A DNA stretch of 38,934 bases from contig NZ_JAGGNR010000046.1 in NCBI RefSeq assembly GCF_018614975.1, positions 1 to 38,934 on the forward strand. Reading direction: 5' to 3'. The position numbers and the translations under genes are program-made. Each line of letters opens with the position of its first letter. The stretch's first letter is position 1. The DNA is from Paenibacillus polymyxa (GTDB lineage: Bacteria; Bacillota; Bacilli; Paenibacillales; Paenibacillaceae). Shown here in pieces: positions 33,155-38,934 of this stretch. Below the pieces are notes generated by a model. It saw only the letters and a list, made by a program, of their open reading frames with translations. It searched no databases and was not told where the DNA came from.

Positions 33155-34255
33155 TTAATCTTTGATTTTCCACATATCAGTAACCGAACCATACTGCCCT
33201 AATAAAAGGTAAACATTAACTCCTGTGCTTTCCCAATTGTCATGTACAATTGCATATTGAGGGTTTGACCAGTCACTGGTATCTGTGTATGTCTCATAAC
33301 CAACCAAATTCACTAAATGACCTCCCTCTGAACCGTCAGAGTATCCATAGTTCACTAGACGTAAAAATGGAGGAGTTTTAGCATTAACTTCGGATTTCAT
33401 TTTATTAAAAGTTGGTGATGAATCCCATGTTGTAGTGAAGTCCGAGTAGCCTTTCTCGGAGGTATATGAGTTCATCCCTGGAGCAATTTTATTAGAATAT
33501 ACTCCGTATCTATCATTGTGGCTCATTAGTACACCTAGACGATCAGCAACATTTTTCCATAAACCACTAGATGATAAGTTCGTATAACCTTGATTCCGCC
33601 AGTACATAATTACATTGGCACCAGCCGTTGGAACACAGTCGTTACCCATACTAGTATTATCATTTTGTTGATAATCAGGCACTCCATTAACAAAACCATA
33701 TTCATAATTAATAATTGTATTAATACTAACATCATTATTTAATGATTGGCTTTCACTTGAAGGAGCTGCATCCAATACATCTGCTGCCTTCAACCTGTTA
33801 ACTTTTATATCTTCCAATGAATCAGCTTCAAAGGTCTGATCTGCACTTAATTCTTCGAATGTATTGCTATCAACTTTGTTTGCGTAAAAAAGTGGGCCAA
33901 AGTAATAAAGATTGTTTTCATCCTCGCCTTGACCTGGATAGACATCTCCCGTAGCAAATTCAATGAGAAGTCCAGAGTTATTATCAATGATAAAATATCC
34001 CGCTATGCCACTTTCTCTTTGTAAAACTACAAGAGATTTAGTGATTTCTTCATTCTCATCTTTCATTCCAATAATTTTACCGGCGGTAACTCCTTCAAAT
34101 TCCGTATGTCCTAGCTGTATACGTTCTTCAATTTTTTGGTTTGCAATATTTAAAATATCTTTACTCGCCGTTGTAGAATCCGCTGCAAACGCGCTAGGTA
34201 CAAGAAGGGTAAACGCTAAAACTGCTGAAAGTGTTAATCTCGCAATTTTTTTCAA
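33155..34255 (-). CDS. Secreted C39-like cysteine peptidase family protein
   Basis: 366 aa. A classic signal peptide (MKKIARLTLSAVLAFTLLVP...SAFA, cleavage after residue 24) precedes a pro-region of about 150 residues. The C-terminal domain begins PDYQQNDNTSMGNDCVPTAG, which places the presumed catalytic Cys at 207. It continues with His313 in GGHLVNLVGYE and an Asp/Asn in IVHDNWES near 335, giving a papain-like Cys-His-Asp/Asn triad as in C39 and related peptidases. It would act outside the cell. It stands alone, behind a weak site in AT-rich DNA, with a terminator directly after it. Confidence 0.8.
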   Translation of the reverse strand: MKKIARLTLSAVLAFTLLVPSAFAADSTTASKDILNIANQKIEERIQLGHTEFEGVTAGKIIGMKDENEEITKSLVVLQRESGIAGYFIIDNNSGLLIEFATGDVYPGQGEDENNLYYFGPLFYANKVDSNTFEELSADQTFEADSLEDIKVNRLKAADVLDAAPSSESQSLNNDVSINTIINYEYGFVNGVPDYQQNDNTSMGNDCVPTAGANVIMYWRNQGYTNLSSSGLWKNVADRLGVLMSHNDRYGVYSNKIAPGMNSYTSEKGYSDFTTTWDSSPTFNKMKSEVNAKTPPFLRLVNYGYSDGSEGGHLVNLVGYETYTDTSDWSNPQYAIVHDNWESTGVNVYLLLGQYGSVTDMWKIKD

Positions 34256-34655
34256 TTGAATGCCTCCGTATCTTATTATAATTGGCGTGTAGCTGGATAC
34301 TCATAGAGTATCAATTGCAACCCCCCCCCTTTCATAGAAATGCACGAGTGACTCGCCAAAAAAACTTTTTTTTCCATTCTTGGTGTATATCTATACAAAC
34401 GCAGCAAAACACCAAAAGTTACAGTGATATTTTGAAATTAACAAAAAAATCTGGTTATACAAAGTCAACTAAATGTCGGTTCACCGCAAAGGTATACCTT
34501 TGCGGTACAACAAAAAACGAATATAGGACCGCTAATCACACATTGATGTAGACTTTGGTCTCAATATGATACATCTCTGTTTGGAGAAGCTCTCCACTAA
34601 TTCAATGAATTCTGAATATATGGTAAATAGGGGGAGTCTCAATCATAACTCCCTC
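34256..34655. other. Intergenic region with a perfect palindrome
   Basis: No gene is supported; an 89-codon plus-strand frame has no ribosome site and a random composition. Features seen are a run of nine C at about 34321-34329, a long A/T homopolymer block near 34359-34372 and the palindrome at 34483-34506. Confidence 0.55.
34483..34506. repeat. Perfect 24-bp palindrome
   Basis: ACCGCAAAGGTA is followed directly by its exact complement TACCTTTGCGGT. No T-tract follows on either strand. It could be a dimeric regulator's operator or a hairpin in a 3' region between the AraC-type gene and the C39-like gene. Confidence 0.7.
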
Positions 34656-36377
34656 TCAAGCCAACAACGCCTGCTCAATCTGATCCACAATCCCATTAAT
34701 CCCCATCGGCCCATAGCACCCAATCCAGGTCGCTGCATCCACCGAATGCACTTGCTGTTGCTCACCCCCACCAAGCATCCCCAAGACCCGCTGCTCTGTC
34801 GCAGATATCCCATCCTGCATAAGCTCATTACTCAGCAAAAAGTAGTGGCTAGCTTGTACTGCAGGTAATCTCTCAACTGAAATATGATAGGCCGTGTCGG
34901 TGGTATCTGCCACAAACAACGGAACGGGTAGACCCAGATCCCGGTACAGCACAGCGCCTGTTCGATGAGCAGCAGAATGGACGCGCACGAGGGAATCCAG
35001 TGGACGAATCAATGCCACACTTTTTCCTACTAGTACAGAGGACAATTCCTCGGATAGCAAAGCTGTTCGGCGATGATAATCTGCGATAATCTGCTTGGCC
35101 TCTGCTCGCTTGCCTGTCAGTTCACCGAATAGACTCAGGATGGTCTGCCAGTTTTCATTACGCTTGAACATGAGCACTGGAGCGATCTGGCTTAACCGTT
35201 CAAGATGCTGATCATGCACCTCGGTGCAAATAATCAGATCCGGCGCAAGTCGCTCTACCGCCGGAAGATCAGGGTATTCATACGTACCAAGTAATGCTGT
35301 ATGCTGGAGTCCTGCCCGGAGTGATTGAGGGAACGTTAACACGGTACTTCCTAGTCCGACACTTCCTACCGGAGACAAGCCCAGTGCAAGCAAATGATCA
35401 GCATATTGCACATCAAGAACAGCGATACGCTGTGGTATTTCGGTGACGGTGTACTCCCCGCGCATATGGCAGATGACCGGGCCTTCGGCTGATTCATAGG
35501 AAGAAGCTGTGCGATGTTGCAGCAAAGCATTCGCATAGTCTGCATCTCTTCTCGAAGCGGCGGCATGCCGGTAGTGTAGCGGTGGAACGCCATTATATTT
35601 TTTAAATGCCCTACTGAAATAATACATGTCGCGGTAGCCCATTTTGTCAGCAATCTCCCCAATGGACGCATCCGTATGACGCAGCATGCGTGAGGCACTT
35701 TCCATACGCAGCTGGATGACGTATTCCATCGGTCCAAGCTGCTTCTCTTGTTTGAACCGTCGCTGCAATTGTCTTACACTACAGCCCGCTAGGGCTGCCA
35801 GCTCTTTTAGCTCCACGTTCTGACGATAGTGCGATGTGATATAAGAAGCGACTACATCCACCATGTCGGACTCGGCTCCCCCTTGACCACGTTCATACTC
35901 CATGATCAGCTCGTATATCATTCCCTGGAGCAAAGCGTTGGCATAGAAACGTTCCAGTCCTTCACCGCGGCGCCATTTGGCAAGGATTTTTTCGGCGTTT
36001 TCGATCCATTCCGCATGGGTTGCCGAGTTTTGAACAAATGACCTGCGCAGCGGGTGCTTGCGATATGAAGGTACAACAAGAGAGGCTCCCTCTATGGAAA
36101 AAGCCTTGTACATAATGACAATATAATGAATGTCCTCTGATCTGGCCGTCAGCGTAAAGGATGATCCCTTCACCACATGACAGGCAAAAGAAGCTCCAAT
36201 GTGGCAACCCTCACCATCCATTGCAAGCTCCCCTTCCCCTCCATATGCCAGCAGCAGCACATTTGAAGTTAAATCCGTTTCGTGTAAAACGCTACCTGTC
36301 TGCAAAGTACCGCTATCCCCGTCAAGCATCTTGATCGTCGTATCACTCCATAGACTTGTCTGTTCTTGCAGCGGCAT
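34656..36377 (-). CDS. AraC-family regulator fused to a siderophore-binding domain, Btr-like
   Basis: 573 aa from the ATG at 36377, nine bases behind AGGAG; the ATG three codons earlier overlaps the site. Residues about 1-165 form a cupin-like sensing domain. Residues about 168-275 form the AraC double helix-turn-helix (VELKELAALAGCSVRQLQRR, ending YNGVPPLHYRHA). Residues about 310-573 form a FecB/FhuD-type siderophore-binding domain (PQRIAVLDVQYADHLLALGL). This is the plan of Bacillus Btr, which senses Fe-siderophore in the cytosol and activates uptake genes. The binding domain is clearly paralogous to the lipoprotein encoded two genes upstream. It is the last gene of the operon. Confidence 0.92.
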   Translation of the reverse strand: MPLQEQTSLWSDTTIKMLDGDSGTLQTGSVLHETDLTSNVLLLAYGGEGELAMDGEGCHIGASFACHVVKGSSFTLTARSEDIHYIVIMYKAFSIEGASLVVPSYRKHPLRRSFVQNSATHAEWIENAEKILAKWRRGEGLERFYANALLQGMIYELIMEYERGQGGAESDMVDVVASYITSHYRQNVELKELAALAGCSVRQLQRRFKQEKQLGPMEYVIQLRMESASRMLRHTDASIGEIADKMGYRDMYYFSRAFKKYNGVPPLHYRHAAASRRDADYANALLQHRTASSYESAEGPVICHMRGEYTVTEIPQRIAVLDVQYADHLLALGLSPVGSVGLGSTVLTFPQSLRAGLQHTALLGTYEYPDLPAVERLAPDLIICTEVHDQHLERLSQIAPVLMFKRNENWQTILSLFGELTGKRAEAKQIIADYHRRTALLSEELSSVLVGKSVALIRPLDSLVRVHSAAHRTGAVLYRDLGLPVPLFVADTTDTAYHISVERLPAVQASHYFLLSNELMQDGISATEQRVLGMLGGGEQQQVHSVDAATWIGCYGPMGINGIVDQIEQALLA

Positions 36378-36422
36378 TTCTCTCATCTCCTGACAATAGC
36401 AATGGTAAAATTGTTGCTGTTG

Positions 36423-37199
36423 TCATTGTAGTTGAGATTCTTTCTCAATGTCAATTTTCGGACATTTGAGACAATATTCCCCTGACATCTGGTAATAGAA
36501 ACAACAGGTGATCCGCTCACTTTTGGCAACATGCACATTGTCCTTACAATCGGTGAAGCGGGTTAAGGGATTCTTCCTCACACCAAACACTTGTCCGGAT
36601 GCCACCTGCGTCAGATAAGAAAAGTCCTCTCGGATGATCTTACTTTCCTGCTCTGTCTCGGCTTCATCAGGAGCGAATAGTCGGCCAATTCGTACCATAA
36701 TATTCTCCCAGAGAATGCTCATCGAAAGAGGCGCAATCGCAGCAAGTGTCTTTAACAGAGGTGTCAGCTGTACCGCAAACATCTCCTGGACCGCTTTTTC
36801 CCGCCATACGTTCCTGTCTCCAGTCAGTTCTTCAGCCTGAAGTCCATTCACCGCTAGAAAAGGAAATCGTGTGCCTCCCTCATGATCTGAGAGCGCCGGA
36901 TGATAGAGAAAGCTGTTCTCCAGCTGAAACGAAACATGCTGATGATGAAAAGTCATCGCGGTCACCAGCGGAGCCGTCCACAGATAACCAATACGTTTGG
37001 CTAACATCGAAGCGGCAACCTTCATGTCAGGCGCATCGATATACTCCTGAAACCAGCTGATATACTCTCGACACGCCTCTTCGTCATGCAACTCACTTAA
37101 AGCAATGGTACGGACACTATGTTCAGGCGGCTCACCAAGCAAAATCGAATGATCCTCTACCGTCTCTTTCCATAAGTCTGTCGAGAGATATGGGTTCAT
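36423..37199 (-). CDS. FhuF-like ferric siderophore reductase
   Basis: 258 aa. The C-terminus ITCCFYYQMSGEYCLKCPKI contains the CC-x10-C-x2-C arrangement that binds the [2Fe-2S] cluster of FhuF-type reductases, which release iron from imported siderophore. The N-terminal part belongs to the IucA/FhuF-like region (SILWENIMVRIGRLF). It starts one base after the stop of the binding-protein gene, without a strong own site, so translation is coupled. The context (binding protein before, Btr-like regulator after) supports the role strongly. Confidence 0.85.
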   Translation of the reverse strand: MNPYLSTDLWKETVEDHSILLGEPPEHSVRTIALSELHDEEACREYISWFQEYIDAPDMKVAASMLAKRIGYLWTAPLVTAMTFHHQHVSFQLENSFLYHPALSDHEGGTRFPFLAVNGLQAEELTGDRNVWREKAVQEMFAVQLTPLLKTLAAIAPLSMSILWENIMVRIGRLFAPDEAETEQESKIIREDFSYLTQVASGQVFGVRKNPLTRFTDCKDNVHVAKSERITCCFYYQMSGEYCLKCPKIDIEKESQLQ

Positions 37200-37200
37200 A

Positions 37201-38241
37201 TTAGTTCGATCCGAGCAGGGCTTCCGATGCCTGATCTACAATCAGATTAATCGCAAGCGGTCCATAATAAGCGATCCAAAGTGTTGAGTTTACGTCATAC
37301 GTGCGGTTATTTTTCACAGCATCTAGGGACTTCCACACGGGATTACTCACCATAGCTTCTGCCTCTGCCGCAAACAGTTCATCCGACAGCACAAAATAAC
37401 GATCTGCCCCGATCTCAGGCACTTTTTCCATCGAGATTTCTACGGAACCATCTTCATTAATCTCCTGTACCACAGCAGGCATCTTCAGTCCCAAGTCATT
37501 GTACATAATACCGCCGATGCGATGCTCAATACCGTGAACACGAATTCCTTCTTTTCGTGGACGAATGATCGCCACCGTTTCATCGCCCAGCTTCTCTGAC
37601 AATTTTGTCTTCAGCCCGGCAATTTTGTTTTCATACGCTGTACGCACTTTCTCTGCCTCGTCCTGCTTGTCTGTAATCTTAGCAACTGTGGCTAACGTAT
37701 CACGCCAGTCTTCGTAGAAGTCGAGTACCAGGGTAGGTGCAATTTTGCTTACACTTTCATACTGTTTCTCCTGGAAGTCGGTCATGATGATCAGATCCGG
37801 GTCGAGTGCAACAATGGCTTCCAGGTTAGGCTCGTCCCGTGTACCCAGAACTTCTACGCCATTCGGCTGGTCTCCTAAATATTCTGGAAAATCGGTATTC
37901 CCTCCTGCAATAACACTTCCTGCTGGCTTCTCGCCAATCGCTAACATCTGATCCAAAAACTTAACATCGAGAATTGCAATTCTCTTCGGTTTTTCGTTTA
38001 GAGTGATGTCACCCTTCATACCCTTGATCGTTACAGGAAAAGCTCCGTCCGTCTGCGTTTCCGCATTCGCAGGTGTCTCCGCTGGCGTTGCAGCAGATTG
38101 TTTACCGCTATCTGTACCTGTTCCGGCACCGCAAGCCGTCAGGACCAAAATAAGGGCCAACATCAAGCCCATAAGTAATCGTGATTTGTGCGCAGCATAT
38201 GCCTTGCTTCCGGCAGCCTGCCTCTTTGTTCCTTGATTCAT
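37201..38241 (-). CDS. Iron-siderophore ABC transporter substrate-binding lipoprotein
   Basis: 346 aa. A lipoprotein signal with a long basic head and lipobox LTAC is followed by a class III periplasmic-binding fold (PKRIAILDVKFLDQMLAIGE, LEAIVALDPDLIIMTDF, RVHGIEHRIGGIMYNDLGL). It captures Fe-siderophore outside the membrane. The start follows AAGGGGGAT. It is the first gene of a three-gene operon under a Fur box. No permease or ATPase gene is present here, so it must share those of another system. Confidence 0.92.
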   Translation of the reverse strand: MNQGTKRQAAGSKAYAAHKSRLLMGLMLALILVLTACGAGTGTDSGKQSAATPAETPANAETQTDGAFPVTIKGMKGDITLNEKPKRIAILDVKFLDQMLAIGEKPAGSVIAGGNTDFPEYLGDQPNGVEVLGTRDEPNLEAIVALDPDLIIMTDFQEKQYESVSKIAPTLVLDFYEDWRDTLATVAKITDKQDEAEKVRTAYENKIAGLKTKLSEKLGDETVAIIRPRKEGIRVHGIEHRIGGIMYNDLGLKMPAVVQEINEDGSVEISMEKVPEIGADRYFVLSDELFAAEAEAMVSNPVWKSLDAVKNNRTYDVNSTLWIAYYGPLAINLIVDQASEALLGSN

Positions 38242-38267
38242 GATGAATCCCCCTTATGGTTAATACT

Positions 38268-38286
38268 GATAATGATTTTCATTATC
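38268..38286. promoter_or_regulatory. Fur box
   Basis: GATAATGATTTTCATTATC matches the 19-base Fur consensus GATAATGATAATCATTATC at 17 positions and is an inverted repeat. It lies 26 bases upstream of the siderophore-binding-protein gene, so iron represses the operon. Confidence 0.92.
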
Positions 38287-38377
38287 GAAACATAAAGAGA
38301 GTATATACGATCTCCGTATCGTGTTACCATGTACTTTTGCGACATTTCAGTCGGACTAATGCGACATCGCGAATCAC

Positions 38378-38671
38378 TTATCCGCCCTTTAACTTTTCTG
38401 CAATGTACGCTTGCAATCGGTAGATGTCTGAAAGAAGCTCCTCTTCCTCTGGTGTATTCCCATACTCCCCTAACCAGCGTGGTGTGCGAATATGCCACTC
38501 ATTAGAAATGTATTGCTGTCCATCCCGATACTCTAAAATATGTCCCAGGAAATATTCTAGTGAGCCGAGGGATTGTTTACTGCTATCATTAATGATGGAT
38601 TGTGTTTTTTCGATGATCACCTGCAACATATGTTGGATATGGTCTTCTGGATTCATAGCTTTAGTTTCCAT
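38378..38671 (-). CDS. Hypothetical protein, 97 aa
   Basis: Small soluble acidic protein with a good site (AGGGGAGGTTACGT) before its start. It is helical at both ends, with a central WHIRTPRWLGEYGNTPEEEE stretch. I do not recognise it. It ends about 90 bases before the Fur box region of the siderophore operon and is probably transcribed separately. Confidence 0.65.
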   Translation of the reverse strand: METKAMNPEDHIQHMLQVIIEKTQSIINDSSKQSLGSLEYFLGHILEYRDGQQYISNEWHIRTPRWLGEYGNTPEEEELLSDIYRLQAYIAEKLKGG

Positions 38672-38770
38672 ACGTAACCTCCCCTATCTCTATACAAAAA
38701 AATGAATTAGTATATTATTCAAATGAGCCTCTTAATGCTAAACGTAGAATTCTGTTCTTATTGAACACAA

Positions 38771-38807
38771 GGAATCGATGCCCAATGAGTATTGAGACAT
38801 CGATTCC
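38771..38807. repeat. Long hairpin between divergent genes
   Basis: GGAATCGATG (38771-38780) pairs perfectly with CATCGATTCC (38798-38807), and the loop contains an inner CAAT/ATTG stem. It has no T-tract on the plus side. It lies 25 bases before the last gene and could be a leader hairpin or an operator. Confidence 0.55.
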
Positions 38808-38832
38808 TATCATCTAATTATGGAGGTGAATC

Positions 38833-38934
38833 ATGAGTATGCGACCAAGCATGAAGTATGGCATTATTGTTGGCGTAGTTTTTATTATTGTTGTTCCTAT
38901 TATCATTGGATTTTCACGCGTGTTGAATAACCAA
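38833..38934 (+). CDS. Start of a membrane protein gene, cut by the window end
   Basis: The ATG at 38833 lies behind GGAGGTGAATC. The 34 visible codons give MSMRPSMKYG, a hydrophobic helix (IIVGVVFIIVVPIIIGF) and SRVLNNQ: a short cytoplasmic tail and one membrane span. The family cannot be named from this part. Confidence 0.65.
   Translation, partial: MSMRPSMKYGIIVGVVFIIVVPIIIGFSRVLNNQ

Noticed and set aside
34282..34551. An 89-codon plus-strand frame
   Set aside because: No ribosome site, starts in a homopolymer-rich gap, and runs through the palindrome.

Overview
The window looks like a Paenibacillus chromosome (Firmicutes). Evidence: strong AGGAGG-type ribosome binding sites before almost every gene, an LplA/LplB/LplC-type sugar transporter beside a YesM/YesN-type two-component pair, a Spo0E-like phosphatase, Gram-positive lipoprotein signals, and a Btr-like AraC regulator fused to a siderophore-binding domain. 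This is inferred from gene content; no rRNA or tRNA gene was seen.

Layout. 1-2020: an AT-rich orphan gene and a possible acetyltransferase scrap. 2021-9515: a complete carbohydrate uptake module at ordinary base composition. Two permeases run leftward, and divergently a sensor kinase, an AraC-type response regulator and a substrate-binding lipoprotein run rightward to a strong terminator at 9550-9589. 9619-10167: two small genes, one Spo0E-like. 10420-20532: the highlight, about 10 kb of AT-rich, one-gene (once two-gene) units, all read on the minus strand and separated by related 95-166 bp folded elements. 20647-20875: the frameshifted C-terminal end of a tyrosine recombinase. 21044-34255: a patchwork of small genes (kinase, lipoproteins, retropepsin-like protein, C39-like secreted protein, nagA plus a DeoR regulator) mixed with many decayed genes and three stray copies of the folded element. 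34656-38241: a Fur-box-controlled siderophore operon. 38378-38934: a small unknown gene and the start of a membrane protein gene cut by the window edge.

The 10-20.5 kb region reads as an integron-like gene cassette array. Every separator has outer arms ending in AAC...GTT, a second pair of arms (TATTCAC/GTGAATA), an asymmetric unpaired spacer between them, and internal hairpins. This is the architecture of integron attC sites, although the sequence is not the canonical one. The decisive observation is that the outer arms of a given separator usually do not match each other. Instead, the two ends of each gene unit match one another, often over 15-16 bp and specifically for that unit, as expected if each unit was once a circle closed at G/TT. 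In all eight well-preserved units the pairing carries the same A-versus-G difference at position 11.

The cassette genes are mostly unknown. At least three resemble HEPN or abortive-infection proteins (an Rx4H motif in RNNLSH, an Abi C-terminal-like domain, an AbiJ-like protein). Others include a two-gene membrane system, a degenerate ion channel and a catalytically dead tyrosine-recombinase-like protein. My interpretation is an antiviral-defence cassette reservoir in a Gram-positive host whose local integrase is now broken. Function is inferred from motifs only; no database search was possible.
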